A stretch of DNA of 64,000 bases from a bacterium 1xD42-87 (GTDB taxonomy: Bacteria > Bacillota > Clostridia > Lachnospirales > Lachnospiraceae). The notes below the pieces were generated by a model. That model was not told the origin of the DNA. It saw only the letters and a list, made by a program, of their open reading frames with translations, and made no database searches. Where the stretch lies: positions 1-64,000 of the forward strand of contig RAYM01000015.1 in NCBI GenBank assembly GCA_003611805.1, read 5' to 3'. Shown here in pieces: positions 16,651 to 26,937 of the stretch (positions are counted from its first letter, which is position 1; the number at the start of each line of letters is the position of its first letter). A program made the translations under genes and the position numbers.

Positions 16651-16697
16651 TTCAGCACCAATTTAGGCATAAAAATAACACCTTAGTCGGTGCTGAA
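16651..16697 (-). other. Hairpin after the capsid gene
   Basis: 9-bp inverted repeat TTCAGCACC/GGTGCTGAA (16651-16659, 16689-16697) between the capsid gene and the next gene. It lacks a good T-run, so it may be an attenuator or an mRNA-stabilising structure that sets a high capsid level. Confidence 0.45.
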
Positions 16698-16718
16698 TAA
16701 AATTTATATATCTACTAA

Positions 16719-17735
16719 TTAAGATACGGCATATTTGCCCATAAGATTGCTAAACACAATGCCGGTTCCTAATTTTGTCTGCACCTGACTGTCGTAGGTC
16801 TGATCGTTCGTATCCTGTGCCGTAAGGTCTCTTGCCCTTGTATCACCCTCGAAGTACATCTTAATAGGTTTCTCTGCATCAGGCAGAACATAGATAGACT
16901 TATTATCTACTTTGAAATCATAAGTACCACGAACAAATGTCTGAGGAATCATGATTGCACTTACACCAAGACCAGTCAAATTCAGAATACAACCATTAGT
17001 TGCAAATTCTTCTTTCTGAGAATTGGAAATAAGTTTTGTGTCCATACCTTCTGCAATCTGCGCAAGAGCAGTACGAGTACCAGCAAGAACTACATTTTTC
17101 TGAGAAGCAACCTGTACCTTCTCAATCAGATTTGCCATAGTAGTTCTATCATAAGAACCAGACTCCTGAAATGCGGAAGGAAGATATGTACCAGCACCAT
17201 TGAAAGCAGTATAGATACGTGCATCAATTTCATTTTGGAAACCTTTCTGCAACTTAGCAAGCATTTCAGGAAGAGTAACAGTACCCTTCAGGAATCTCTC
17301 TAATTCATCATAAATATGAATGTAAATCCATTCCGTAGATACACCAAAACTCTTTTTGCCCTGTAACTTCGTTCTGTCAGTAGACCAGTAATTACCAGCA
17401 AATTTTGTTGCAACAAGAACGGAATTGTCCTCAACTACAAACTCATTCTTATCGCCTAATGCACCGTTCTTCACTTCTACGAACTGCTCATAGAAAGGAG
17501 AACCTTCCCATGCAAGAGGCAGATTGGTTGTAAGTACATTTTCCATGACAGTAAAGATTTCATTCTTATGGTTTCTCCAACCCTGCCAAGTAAGTTTATC
17601 TTCACCAAGAATATCAAAGAACGCCTCTCTTATAGCCTGATCCGTAAACTTTTCTGCACCTTCTGCAAACAGACCAACTCTGCCAGTAAGAGAATCATTC
17701 ATCAAATTTGTTAATTCAACAAGATAGTTTCCCAT
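16719..17735 (-). CDS. Major capsid protein
   Basis: 338 aa. Pattern of HK97-fold Bacillota capsid proteins: a helical N-terminus, a central conserved block (W-S-T-D-R-T-K-L-Q-G-K-K-S), an alpha/beta A-domain and V-V-L-A-G-T-R-T-A-L. Follows the decoration protein and protease genes, the standard order. Very good ribosome binding site (GGGAGGTATATAAAAT). Confidence 0.8.
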   Translation of the reverse strand: MGNYLVELTNLMNDSLTGRVGLFAEGAEKFTDQAIREAFFDILGEDKLTWQGWRNHKNEIFTVMENVLTTNLPLAWEGSPFYEQFVEVKNGALGDKNEFVVEDNSVLVATKFAGNYWSTDRTKLQGKKSFGVSTEWIYIHIYDELERFLKGTVTLPEMLAKLQKGFQNEIDARIYTAFNGAGTYLPSAFQESGSYDRTTMANLIEKVQVASQKNVVLAGTRTALAQIAEGMDTKLISNSQKEEFATNGCILNLTGLGVSAIMIPQTFVRGTYDFKVDNKSIYVLPDAEKPIKMYFEGDTRARDLTAQDTNDQTYDSQVQTKLGTGIVFSNLMGKYAVS

Positions 17736-17754
17736 ATTTTATATACCTCCCTAA

Positions 17755-18357
17755 TTAGACATTCTTAATAACTTCAATAGTTACTTTGGTTACTCTTGTA
17801 TCAGCGGAATATCCCATACCAACAGCGGAATCACCAGAACCGATAACAACATTTTGACCAATAGAACCAATGCAGTAAGGGAATCCAATTTCCTCAACGG
17901 CAATTACCTTACCAACAAAACCAGAAGTAGGCTTTGTAGCAACTGCTTTAGGCTTATTTGTAGAGCCATCAACAGTGATATACTGACCAACTGCTACAGG
18001 TACATCTTTTGTTTCGCTTTCTTTTGTTTCAGTAATGGGTGTAATACCAGTGCTATAAGTCTTGAACTTATTATCTTTCTTTAACTGATAAACTCTAAAA
18101 GGCACACCAGCCTTGTTAATATAATTCTCTTCATTCTGATCGGTTGCTCGATTGTTGTCATAAGACCATGCAGGATTTGCCACAAGATATACTTCATCAG
18201 AAGTAGTAGGAACAGAAGCAGTATAAATATCTGTTTCACCAGTTACTAAATCACCCTTTGCAACTAACATTCCATTTTCAATATCAGAAGTTGCCTGAAA
18301 AGACAGACACTTTGCGCCCCACATATTTGTGGTTTCGACTACATTATAATTTGCCAT
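17755..18357 (-). CDS. Capsid decoration/head protein
   Basis: 200 aa, beta-rich, glycine- and threonine-rich. Located between protease/scaffold and capsid genes, where head decoration or head-fibre proteins are coded. Strong AAGGAGG. Confidence 0.6.
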   Translation of the reverse strand: MANYNVVETTNMWGAKCLSFQATSDIENGMLVAKGDLVTGETDIYTASVPTTSDEVYLVANPAWSYDNNRATDQNEENYINKAGVPFRVYQLKKDNKFKTYSTGITPITETKESETKDVPVAVGQYITVDGSTNKPKAVATKPTSGFVGKVIAVEEIGFPYCIGSIGQNVVIGSGDSAVGMGYSADTRVTKVTIEVIKNV

Positions 18358-18372
18358 ATTTAAAAACCCTCC

Positions 18373-19836
18373 TTATTTTCTGTGCTTGTCCAATAAATGA
18401 CCATATCTATTAGTCAATTCATCATCTTTTTTAGAAGCTACATTTGTTTCCTGTGGCTGATAAGAGAAAGAAGCAGATTTACTTACCATTTCCTGACCTG
18501 CCATCAGTGTTAAGTCGTGCATAACCTGTTCTGTTGTTACTTCATCAGCATTAAGTTTTGCTTTGTAAACTAAGAATTTTGGACTTCTGCCAATCTTCTT
18601 TGCAAAGTCAGCAACGATTGTGTCAATCTCATTCTTATGTGCAAGACGTTTTGCCTCTGTATCAGCACTTTCATACTCAGAAAGCCTTGTGACAGCTTTG
18701 GTGTACTTATCATTTAACTCAGCGTAAGCGGTATCTCTAGCTTCAATATCCTCATTAAATGTTGCAGTAAGTTCCTCCGTAATAGAAAATGCTTTTTCTT
18801 CTGCACACCTATCTATAACTTTGTTAAAGTCAATTAAATCGTTCATAGATACTGCATTTTCAGTTTCAAAATCTACTACAGAAAATTTCTTTTCTACTTT
18901 TCCATCCCAATCAGCAGCAATGTTACCATCGTCATCAAGTGCAAATTCAACGGTATAAACTTTAAGACAATCATGCTTATCCATAACCGTAAAAGAATTT
19001 TCAGTTGCGTCAATAAACGCATACTGCTCGGTTGCATTTTCACTTTCGCCAACTGTAAAAGTAGAAAGAAAAGATTTCAACTTTTCTAAATCCATAAATT
19101 TCTTTTCCTCCTTATTAGGTTCGTTTGTTACATTATTTTGAACAGCGGTAGTAGTACCATCTGATTCATACTGTTTTAATTTTTCTAACATCAGCTCAAA
19201 GTTCTGTTTGAATTTATCTGTATCAATAGAAAAAGCCTTCACCCTGGAAGACTCAAAACAAGGTTCTATATTTTCATTTGCGTCCATACTACGCCTTAGC
19301 AAACATAATGCAGACATAGAGAAGTCATTAACTACAACATAGTCGTTATCATAGTTGTAATCTTCAAAGAAAATTTCCATTGATTGATTGAAATATATTT
19401 CATCACTATAAGCTGCCTCCATAATTGGATAACGATGTGTCCATAAGATAATATCAACTGAAAAATATTTACGTTGTTCTCCTGAACGCTCTGTAATTAA
19501 ATCCATAGACGGATTACAGTCTTCTGGAATTACGCCAAACGGCACACATTCATTAACAAGTTCAATTCCATTATTATCTATGATAATTTTAGAATCATGA
19601 CCGCCGATATAATAATTTCCATCATCATCTTTCATAAGATGTGCAACAACAGGAACATTTGCATAACCTTTTCTTGCAATAAATTTTTGTAATGCTTCTT
19701 CTGTTATATCAGAATAATTTCTATTACGTCCTGTGTAAAAGACATTACATCTACATCGAGTAAAATCTTTATTGATGACTTGAAAATTAGTAAATTTTGC
19801 AGTCATATCAATATTTTTTAATTCTGTATTTGGCAA
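18373..19836 (-). CDS. Prohead protease fused to scaffold
   Basis: 487 aa, TTG start 7 nt after AAGGAGG. The N-terminal about 215 residues look like a phage prohead protease: a histidine in P-V-V-A-H-L and a serine in F-N-Q-S-M-E-I in the order expected for the His/Ser pair. The C-terminal about 250 residues are acidic and partly coiled-coil, typical of an internal scaffold. It would shape the procapsid, then mature it by cleavage. Confidence 0.75.
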   Translation of the reverse strand: MPNTELKNIDMTAKFTNFQVINKDFTRCRCNVFYTGRNRNYSDITEEALQKFIARKGYANVPVVAHLMKDDDGNYYIGGHDSKIIIDNNGIELVNECVPFGVIPEDCNPSMDLITERSGEQRKYFSVDIILWTHRYPIMEAAYSDEIYFNQSMEIFFEDYNYDNDYVVVNDFSMSALCLLRRSMDANENIEPCFESSRVKAFSIDTDKFKQNFELMLEKLKQYESDGTTTAVQNNVTNEPNKEEKKFMDLEKLKSFLSTFTVGESENATEQYAFIDATENSFTVMDKHDCLKVYTVEFALDDDGNIAADWDGKVEKKFSVVDFETENAVSMNDLIDFNKVIDRCAEEKAFSITEELTATFNEDIEARDTAYAELNDKYTKAVTRLSEYESADTEAKRLAHKNEIDTIVADFAKKIGRSPKFLVYKAKLNADEVTTEQVMHDLTLMAGQEMVSKSASFSYQPQETNVASKKDDELTNRYGHLLDKHRK

Positions 19837-19860
19837 TCTACATCCTCCTTCCCCAAATTT

Positions 19861-20049
19861 TTACAAGCAAACATTCGGATTAAATAAAAAAGAACCTTGC
19901 TCAAACTTTGAGTTCAGTTCCTTCATCAATTCATTTGTTTGTATAAACACAAACACTTCTTTATTATCAATGTTTCTTTTTGTATATTTGAAACCAATCG
20001 ACTGTAATATATCTGCCTTTACTTGGTCTAAAATCAACACCTCACCCAT
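19861..20049 (-). CDS. 62-aa small phage protein, paralogue of the one at 16419
   Basis: ATG at 20049 follows TTGGTGATTGA. It shares the I/L-x-S-x-G-F-x-Y-x-K pattern with the protein at 16419-16628. It starts shortly after the portal stop region. Function unknown. Confidence 0.5.
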   Translation of the reverse strand: MGEVLILDQVKADILQSIGFKYTKRNIDNKEVFVFIQTNELMKELNSKFEQGSFLFNPNVCL

Positions 20050-20068
20050 ATATTCAATCACCAACTTT

Positions 20069-21634
20069 CTATATACGATTATCCGTATTGTTTGAATCGT
20101 TGCCACGCTGCGTATCTGTAGAAGGAGCCAAATCAGTATCATCATTCATTGGTCTACCACCTTCTGATCCATCATTAGCAGTAGTGTATGATGTTTTTAA
20201 TACTTCCCACTTATCATAAATATCTTCTTTGAACATCTGCTCCATAAATGAATTTCCAAGCATTTTTGCGGTGTTTACACCAGTTGCGGCTAATAATTCT
20301 CCTTTAACTGGTAGAGATGCCTGTGCCAATTTTAATTTCTTTTCTATATAGTCATCTACGTCAAAGATAGTAACTGGTAAAATTCGATAGACAAATTGAT
20401 AATCATCATGGATGTGACCACGAAGTTTCATTTGTAAATCCATCCATGATTCAAGTTGACGATATATACGATAAATATCAGAGGAATCCACTTTCATAGA
20501 AAGTTTTAATTCAGAACCGCTAGAAGCAGAAGATATAAGTGCTTTAGATACACCAGCTTCTCCATAATAGTTTTCGACAGCCTGTTCAACCTTATTTTTA
20601 TCATCTGATATAGTAGATTTTGACTCAATAAGTTGCAAATCCATAGGCGAAGGCACAACGCCAAATCGGTCAGGTAGGATGGATTTTGCCATTTCAACGA
20701 ATGGATAGATTAACTCATCCCCCATAGTTATATGACCTTCATCATCAACTGGTATCTTAAAATAAACCAATTTGTATGCGTCTGCTTCTGATTTTGCTTT
20801 TACCAAATCTTTTATATCATCTATGTCAAGTATTGAGGCTATCAAAGGAAAGAATGGACTATACAAATATGTAAAATCATTATTATATTTTAAGCACAAT
20901 GAATTTTCATATGGAACCATAACCATATTATTCAGAGATAGTTCCTTTGATTGTTCTAATAATGCTTGTAATTCTAATGGAAGTGTTTGTAAATATGAAT
21001 TATTCATCAAACTTCGATTGATAGCATATTGATAAATTGAACCATTAGAAAGTTTCTTGATTTCACAATATCTTGGATCTATAAAAAATATAGAAATATC
21101 AGTATCATTTTCTGTTACAAATCCAAAACAAGCATCTTCAAGGAAAAGTTTTTTCATAATGTCAGTAATCCGATTGTCTAACTTGAATTTGTTTGCTTGC
21201 GCTGTGAATTTGACATAATTCTTTTTGAAATCTTTCTGATATTGTTCCTTTGCTTTATCGGTTTTAGTGGTACAAAACATTTTGTCTTGCTTTATCTCTG
21301 TATCAACAGTCCAATTAATAACAGCCATATTAACAAAATAATCAATAAGCCGTTTGTAATAACCACTTTTCAGATACATATATTGTGATAAACGAATTAT
21401 AGAACTTCCATACTGTTCAGGATTTTGAACGATACGAAGAATTTGACTTCTTGTGAATCCACAAATACGATTATATTTAAAAACACCTTTATATGCCAAC
21501 TCTGATAATGCCAACCGCTTTAAACTTGTAAAGTTGAAAGTCGGTGATTTACCATTTAGAAAATCGCTTACGTTATTTTTATCTTCTTGAAACTGTTCTT
21601 TTATTGCTCCATTATTATTTGTATTTTCTTCGAT
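20069..21634 (-). CDS. Portal protein with an AUC start
   Basis: About 521 aa. The frame stays open and codes plausible protein (E-E-N-T-N-N-N-G-A-I-K-E; N-F-T-S-L-K-R-L-A-L) for 40 codons upstream of the first TTG at 21514. The only site with a ribosome binding site (AAAGGCGGTGATC, 9 nt) is ATC at 21634. The body has portal features: R-S-Q-I-L-R-I near the N-terminus, membrane-like helix and the long central helix region. Forms the ring that DNA passes through at packaging. Follows the large terminase gene directly. Confidence 0.8.
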   Translation of the reverse strand: MEENTNNNGAIKEQFQEDKNNVSDFLNGKSPTFNFTSLKRLALSELAYKGVFKYNRICGFTRSQILRIVQNPEQYGSSIIRLSQYMYLKSGYYKRLIDYFVNMAVINWTVDTEIKQDKMFCTTKTDKAKEQYQKDFKKNYVKFTAQANKFKLDNRITDIMKKLFLEDACFGFVTENDTDISIFFIDPRYCEIKKLSNGSIYQYAINRSLMNNSYLQTLPLELQALLEQSKELSLNNMVMVPYENSLCLKYNNDFTYLYSPFFPLIASILDIDDIKDLVKAKSEADAYKLVYFKIPVDDEGHITMGDELIYPFVEMAKSILPDRFGVVPSPMDLQLIESKSTISDDKNKVEQAVENYYGEAGVSKALISSASSGSELKLSMKVDSSDIYRIYRQLESWMDLQMKLRGHIHDDYQFVYRILPVTIFDVDDYIEKKLKLAQASLPVKGELLAATGVNTAKMLGNSFMEQMFKEDIYDKWEVLKTSYTTANDGSEGGRPMNDDTDLAPSTDTQRGNDSNNTDNRI

Positions 21635-21651
21635 GTTTGATCACCGCCTTT

Positions 21652-23499
21652 CTAATGAGAATATAATTTTGGTTTTCGTGCAAGAGCAGTGAGAGAGGAG
21701 ACGTTAGTTTTAGGTTCAGGTCTTTGTACTAATTGCCCTTTTCTTAATTGGGCAAGAAACCAACATAATAATCCATAAACAAATACCCTATCATCATGCA
21801 TTGTATTTCTTTTCTCTGGAGGGAAATCATATCTTACATTTCCACCAGAGGTATATTTACACATAGTGATGATTTCTGTTTTCATTAAATCAATCTGCGC
21901 AAGAGATTCTTTTTCATCAGCATTCAGATCGTATTTATGTTCGTTCCCCTCATCATCAATAGATAAGATATAATCCTTTCCATCAAAATCAGCAGGAAAT
22001 GTTACTATACCTAGTTTAGTCATCCGTTCAGCAGCATCAAATATTTCATTTCTATGTGCTTTGGGATCTACTAATTTCATAATATCGATTGCATCTTTAA
22101 ATCTTTTGGAAGATGCTTCATTTGCTTTATGGCTTCTATCAATAATCCCTTTATGGGGTTTTCCGTCTTTACCAACCCAGTTATCAAGCATATAGTCTGA
22201 AACACCACCAACCATCTGTCCGCCTGCTCCGGAATCACAAATTACGCCTTTGATATTTTCATAATCCAGTTTCTTTTTATCATATCCGTTGTAATCCAAT
22301 AATAAATCCTGAAATCTTTTTACCTGATCTGGCAATATCATGGGTGTTTTATTTTTGGTAGCTATATCTACTAAACTTACAACATTACATATATCCATAC
22401 ACCATCCACGTTCAGGATCATCAAAGTATTCTGCTATACCAATCACACTGTTATCGTTCAACCTTGCAGAGTCCCATGCTAGTCCGAATAATCTGTTTCC
22501 AGTATCATTAAGTAGAAGCGGAGGGGTTAATTTGGTATATTGCATGATTTCACGTCTAGTAAGAATCTGTCCTTCATGGGAATCAGCACTAAACTTGTTA
22601 TATAATTCTCTTAATGCTTTATCTCTGTTATCGCCCATAGCTTTATCAACTTTATCTTGGCTGATAAGTGCAGGATATGGTTCTCCGTTGTATTTCGCTT
22701 TCATAACCATATCAATATTGAAATTGCAGACAAAATACTTTTGGTCGCCCATTAGCATTCGTTCTGAGAAATATCTAAATTTTTTATAATATTCAGATGA
22801 GGTATCTGAAGCAGAAGATGCGTATAATAATTGCCTTGGTATTCCTTTTGGCTCCAATGTAATATCCACGTTTCCACCAAGTTTAAAGTTTTCATCCTGG
22901 TTTACAAAGTTCTCAGCCTGTACAAACAATTCATCCGAAAACCATCCGGCTTCATCAAAGCATACTAAGTTTGCACGTTTACCTTTGATATTTGTGATGT
23001 CACTGTTTAGAGTATTAATTTCTGCACCATTGAAGAGAGTACATGTAAAGGAAGCTGGATTATGTACAAATCCATCAGAGTTAACCCCATTTTTTCTTAG
23101 TTCATTAAAGAAGATATCAGTGCATCCAGCAAAAGACTCAATTTCTTTCTTGGCTATTTTTTCAACTTTCTTATAAACTTCCTTTGCCTGATCGCCTGTA
23201 TTACCAAGGAAATATGTAACATGAAATGGAAATAGAAGAGAGCGTGTCATAGTATAAACAGCCAGCTTAGTTGTTTTTCCAGCATTTCGACTTTCAAGCC
23301 ATAAAACGAAGTCTCGTGACCATGAATTATAGAATGCATATTTCTGCATATCTAACAGTTCAATTCCCATGAACCGGCTTGTAAATTCTACTGGATAGGC
23401 ACGTCCCCATTGAATAATTTTGGAGTATTTATCATATGTTTCAAGTTTTCGCTGAGATATTTCTTTTTGGGAAGGTTTATTTATTATGGTTATCGCCAT
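21652..23499 (-). CDS. Terminase large subunit
   Basis: 615 aa from ATG 23499 behind GGAAGGTGATATTG. ATPase half: Walker A-like S-R-N-A-G-K-T-T (70-77) and Walker B L-V-C-F-D-E-A-G (178-185). Nuclease half: aspartates in L-A-W-D-S-A-R, V-I-C-D-S-G-A-G and H-D-D-R-V, the RNase H-fold pattern of terminases. It packages DNA into the procapsid through the portal and cuts it. Overlaps the small-subunit-like gene. Confidence 0.93.
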   Translation of the reverse strand: MAITIINKPSQKEISQRKLETYDKYSKIIQWGRAYPVEFTSRFMGIELLDMQKYAFYNSWSRDFVLWLESRNAGKTTKLAVYTMTRSLLFPFHVTYFLGNTGDQAKEVYKKVEKIAKKEIESFAGCTDIFFNELRKNGVNSDGFVHNPASFTCTLFNGAEINTLNSDITNIKGKRANLVCFDEAGWFSDELFVQAENFVNQDENFKLGGNVDITLEPKGIPRQLLYASSASDTSSEYYKKFRYFSERMLMGDQKYFVCNFNIDMVMKAKYNGEPYPALISQDKVDKAMGDNRDKALRELYNKFSADSHEGQILTRREIMQYTKLTPPLLLNDTGNRLFGLAWDSARLNDNSVIGIAEYFDDPERGWCMDICNVVSLVDIATKNKTPMILPDQVKRFQDLLLDYNGYDKKKLDYENIKGVICDSGAGGQMVGGVSDYMLDNWVGKDGKPHKGIIDRSHKANEASSKRFKDAIDIMKLVDPKAHRNEIFDAAERMTKLGIVTFPADFDGKDYILSIDDEGNEHKYDLNADEKESLAQIDLMKTEIITMCKYTSGGNVRYDFPPEKRNTMHDDRVFVYGLLCWFLAQLRKGQLVQRPEPKTNVSSLTALARKPKLYSH

Positions 23500-24619
23500 C
23501 AATATCACCTTCCAGTTCTATTTTTAGATTTTCATTCTCAGTTTTAAGAGATTTGATTTCGATTTTCTGTAAGCGAACACTTTCTTCCAGCTTCATTATC
23601 TTATCTTGTAAGGTAATCATCTCCTGAGATTGTACGGCAACCATATGTGCATATTCGTCAGAAGTGATATTCAATTCATCAAATAATGCTTTTGCATTAT
23701 CTGCAGCTATTTCCTGATAAGATTTAGAAAGTTTAATATCCACAAGATTAACTTTGATTTCTTCAAAACCATTTTCGCCCATTTCTTTCATAATATTGGT
23801 CAAGGTAGTGCTTCCACGACCGCCTTTACCAGAACCTTTTGCTGATAATCCATTTTCACTTGCGGATGAATTAATGGTTCTTTCCAACTTATCTTTTATA
23901 TCTGTCAAAGATTTAATTAGAGTATTATCAGGTATCTTTTTACGCAATTCAATATTGATTAATTTATCAATACTATCTAGCTGTAAGGTGGTTTTGACTA
24001 AAGAAATTACCCGTTGCATTTTATGTGGATCTTCCAAAACATCGTCTGTAAGATAATCTGCCATTGTATTAAATAGAAATTTTCTATTTCCATCTGTATA
24101 ACCTTCATCAGTAAAACAATCATATCCAACAGACTGTAAGACATATGTTTTATTTTTCAAATCAGAAGCACTCCATTTTGCCTCCTCGTTTTCTCTCATT
24201 TCGTCAATGGTTTTAAGTCCATCTTTTAATATAGTTACAAGATATGTGGTAAAATTTTTTGCTTTATATTGTTGCCCGTTAAGAAGTTTTGCATAGTTTC
24301 CTAAAGAAAAATTTGCATTATCTCTTGTTTTTTCATATAGTTCATCTGAAAAAAACAAATCAAGATAATGACACATGATAATAAGTGCTATTTTTTCGTC
24401 TTTATATTTATATTTATTTTCCTCAAACAGTTCATTAGCACAGTCAAAACAAATACTTGTATATAATTCATTAGCAGTATACAAAGGACTTGTTTTTGAC
24501 ATAAAGAAATAGCCTTTTGGATCATCTAATGATTTTCCACATCTTGTACATTTATAAGCGGTAGTGCAAGTATCACTACGCTTCTTGCTGTTGGGAGATT
24601 TTGTTCTTGCTGCGGCGAT
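23477..24619 (-). CDS. Putative terminase small subunit with zinc finger
   Basis: About 380 aa if started at ATC 24619, 8 nt after GGATGGTG; ATG 24631 and GTG 24628 lie too close to the same ribosome binding site. N-terminal C-x2-C...C-x2-C zinc ribbon (Y-K-C-T-R-C-G-K; I-C-F-D-C-A), helical middle, glycine-rich spot (S-G-K-G-G-R-G) and C-terminal coiled coil (about 325-372). Position directly before the large terminase, overlapping by 23 nt, suggests DNA recognition for packaging. Confidence 0.6.
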   Translation of the reverse strand: MAAARTKSPNSKKRSDTCTTAYKCTRCGKSLDDPKGYFFMSKTSPLYTANELYTSICFDCANELFEENKYKYKDEKIALIIMCHYLDLFFSDELYEKTRDNANFSLGNYAKLLNGQQYKAKNFTTYLVTILKDGLKTIDEMRENEEAKWSASDLKNKTYVLQSVGYDCFTDEGYTDGNRKFLFNTMADYLTDDVLEDPHKMQRVISLVKTTLQLDSIDKLINIELRKKIPDNTLIKSLTDIKDKLERTINSSASENGLSAKGSGKGGRGSTTLTNIMKEMGENGFEEIKVNLVDIKLSKSYQEIAADNAKALFDELNITSDEYAHMVAVQSQEMITLQDKIMKLEESVRLQKIEIKSLKTENENLKIELEGDIDGDNHNK

Positions 24620-24663
24620 ACTAAGCACCATCCTTTCATTTTTTAAAATTATTTGTTAAATTA

Positions 24664-24690
24664 AAAAAGACAGTCGTGATGACTGTCTGA
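24664..24690 (-). terminator. Rho-independent terminator after a tRNA-like sequence
   Basis: 8-bp stem AGACAGTC/GACTGTCT, followed on the minus strand by TTTTTTAA. It directly follows the tRNA-like sequence at 24692-24759, which implies that sequence is transcribed. Confidence 0.75.
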
Positions 24691-24691
24691 A

Positions 24692-24759
24692 AACACATAG
24701 AGAGAATCAAACTCCCATTATTCGAGTTGGCGAATGTCTTACAATTAGACGATATGTGT
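24692..24759 (-). tRNA. tRNA-like sequence with a 6-nt anticodon loop
   Basis: 68 nt. Perfect 7-bp acceptor (ACACATA/TATGTGT), short D stem GTC/GAC, 5-bp anticodon stem ATTCG/CGAAT closing a 6-nt loop CCAACT without U33, and T arm GGGAG/CTCTC around TTTGATT. The variable region is only about 3 nt. No normal anticodon can be read. It is followed by a terminator. Either a degenerate tRNA or a tRNA mimic. Confidence 0.5.
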
Positions 24760-24847
24760 AGGTAAAGTATGTGAGAAACAAAAATATAAAGTTTTGTAAA
24801 AATAAGTCGATATATAATATTATAGATAAAAGTGTAGGTGTATTCAT

Positions 24848-25759
24848 ATGATATTTGTAAATTATATTATTCCTATTATTTCCGTTATAGCATCTATTCT
24901 TTCAGCGATATTCGCATACAAAGCTAATACCAAAGCAAAAGAAGCAAATGAGATTTCAAAAGATGCGAAAAATATTTCAGAGAAAGCTAATACCATTTCT
25001 GAAGAATCTAATATTATAGCAATGAAAGCATTAGATTTACAAATGGCTCCGGAAATTCGATTAACCAAATTAGAATTAGATCCTCAAAAAGTTAAGGTTT
25101 TTGGTGGAAATAACATTGCATGGATTGGAAAAAATGAACTAACAGACGAATTATATAAAATTATTTCAGAATCAGCCAGAACAGATTCTATTATAGTTAT
25201 TAACAATAAAGAATATTTACTAATTAATCTATGTTATGAAACCACATCAAAAACTGATGTTGGTATAATTCTTGATGCATTTTGTTTTGAAGCAGAATGT
25301 ACAAAAAATTCTATTACTGAATTATCAATTTTAAAAGCATATTCATTATTAAATCCAACTATTCCATTTGAACCAGACATAAAATTAAATATACATATTG
25401 ATATTAATACATCTACAATTACAATACCAATAGCATATGCATGTCCTTCAAATCTTTATTCATCATTAAACCTCGGTAGTATAGCAAAAATTGCAAAAGA
25501 ATTTACTGAAAAAATAAATTTAATCAATACTCCAGATATGGCTGGAAAAATCATAGGTTTTGTAGAGACAGCATATTTAATAAAATGTATAACACCAAAT
25601 AATGATGAATTTCTATATACTCTTTATATAAAAAGAGATGAATATGGGAGATTAAAGACACCTCATATATATAGAGGAGAAGAAAAATATAATCAATATT
25701 ATAATATAGCAAAAGATCGCATAGGAAAAGAAATACAGGCTATTGATAACACCCAATGA
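24848..25759 (+). CDS. Membrane-anchored protein of unknown function
   Basis: 303 aa. N-terminal membrane segment (about 6-24), alanine/lysine-rich helix with coiled-coil character (about 25-60), then a soluble alpha/beta domain. Very AT-rich, plus strand, opposite to the phage genes around it, set among tRNA genes. This suggests an acquired cargo gene, possibly lysogenic conversion, defence or exclusion. No family recognised. Confidence 0.7.
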   Translation: MIFVNYIIPIISVIASILSAIFAYKANTKAKEANEISKDAKNISEKANTISEESNIIAMKALDLQMAPEIRLTKLELDPQKVKVFGGNNIAWIGKNELTDELYKIISESARTDSIIVINNKEYLLINLCYETTSKTDVGIILDAFCFEAECTKNSITELSILKAYSLLNPTIPFEPDIKLNIHIDINTSTITIPIAYACPSNLYSSLNLGSIAKIAKEFTEKINLINTPDMAGKIIGFVETAYLIKCITPNNDEFLYTLYIKRDEYGRLKTPHIYRGEEKYNQYYNIAKDRIGKEIQAIDNTQ

Positions 25760-25790
25760 AACAATTCTTCTATCTAAGGAGTAGATAAAA

Positions 25791-26684
25791 TTGAATACAA
25801 AAAAGATAACTACATTATTATTTAGTCAGAATAAAGCTACATTTATCATACAAACAGTTATACCATTTATTATACCTTTTATTTTTGAAATCCCAAGTGT
25901 ATTACTTTCTATTTGGATAAAAATTCCAATTTTTATTCTATTAACGTATATTGATTTAAAATTAATTTTCTTAATAGAACAACAAAACAATAATGAAGCA
26001 AAGCAAAGTATTTATAATCAAGCTGCTAGATATGCATATTCAAATGCATATGAATTAAACGAAAGAAAAAGAGATTATTTAATGAAATCATCATATAAAA
26101 AAGATTTTTCTGTTTCAAAAAATGTATTTCCATATGATATTCATGAATATATTTCTGAAATATGCAAATCTTTTAAAAATGTCGTGTCACAAATTACTAA
26201 AATTGATAAAGAGCATATATCTATTTCGTTTATTTATAGATATAGATACACTGAAGCAAATAATGAAGATTTAAATTGGCGTTGGATAACGGGTAAAGAA
26301 TTAACTATGAAAATGAAATTAAATGATTTTGTTAAATTAGAAAATTCAGTTTATTATTTTCTAATTAATGGAGCAAATACAGTTGTATTTTGTAATGATA
26401 AAGTAGAATTAGAAAAAGAAAACCATTATTATATGAGTATCAAGGATAATAGACACAATAATATTGGATCAATTTTTTCTATAAAAGTAATGTTTAGCAA
26501 TAACGAACAAAGTTTTGCTGAAGGAATACTTACTATTTCTACATATGGTGAAAGATTTGTTAAAAATAATAATATCCAAAAGATAAATCAATTAAGATGT
26601 TTATTAATAGATGATTTATTTCCATATTATCAAAGATTATTAGAAACAGAATTAGGTATGTTATATTTAAAACACATAAGTTAA
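25791..26684 (+). CDS. Two-helix membrane protein with a GAF-like cytoplasmic domain
   Basis: 297 aa, TTG start behind AAGGAGTAGATAAAA. Two membrane segments (about 20-40 and 44-65), then a soluble domain (about 110-270) whose layout (Y-R-Y-R-Y, W-R-W-I-T-G, Y-Y-x-F-L-I-N-G, Y-G-E-R-F) suggests a GAF-like sensor; this is a guess. Follows the gene at 24848 by 31 nt, probably one operon and one functional unit. Same AT-rich cargo island. Confidence 0.65.
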   Translation: MNTKKITTLLFSQNKATFIIQTVIPFIIPFIFEIPSVLLSIWIKIPIFILLTYIDLKLIFLIEQQNNNEAKQSIYNQAARYAYSNAYELNERKRDYLMKSSYKKDFSVSKNVFPYDIHEYISEICKSFKNVVSQITKIDKEHISISFIYRYRYTEANNEDLNWRWITGKELTMKMKLNDFVKLENSVYYFLINGANTVVFCNDKVELEKENHYYMSIKDNRHNNIGSIFSIKVMFSNNEQSFAEGILTISTYGERFVKNNNIQKINQLRCLLIDDLFPYYQRLLETELGMLYLKHIS

Positions 26685-26716
26685 ACTTAAGATCCCAATA
26701 AAATGCTTATTTGAAG

Positions 26717-26810
26717 CGGTGACGGTAGGATTTGAACCCACAGGTCATGTTTTCCATGACACATCAGATTTCAAGTCTGCGCCGTTATAACCAGATTTCG
26801 GTACGTCACC
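26717..26810 (-). tRNA. tRNA-Ser (UGA)
   Basis: 94 nt class II tRNA. Acceptor GGTGACG/CGTCACC with G discriminator, anticodon stem CAGA/TCTG with loop CTTGAAA (anticodon TGA), long variable arm (TGTCATG...CATGACC) and T loop TTCAAAT. No encoded CCA. Confidence 0.92.
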
Positions 26811-26937
26811 AGAAACGCAAAGCAGAACAATCGAAGTCCATTCCTTTCAGAACACATCCGTTAGCAGCGGAGTCCCAAACCTTATGGGTTTACTTTGCAA
26901 ATAATAGGAGAGCAGTGTTTGACTGCTCTCCGTAATT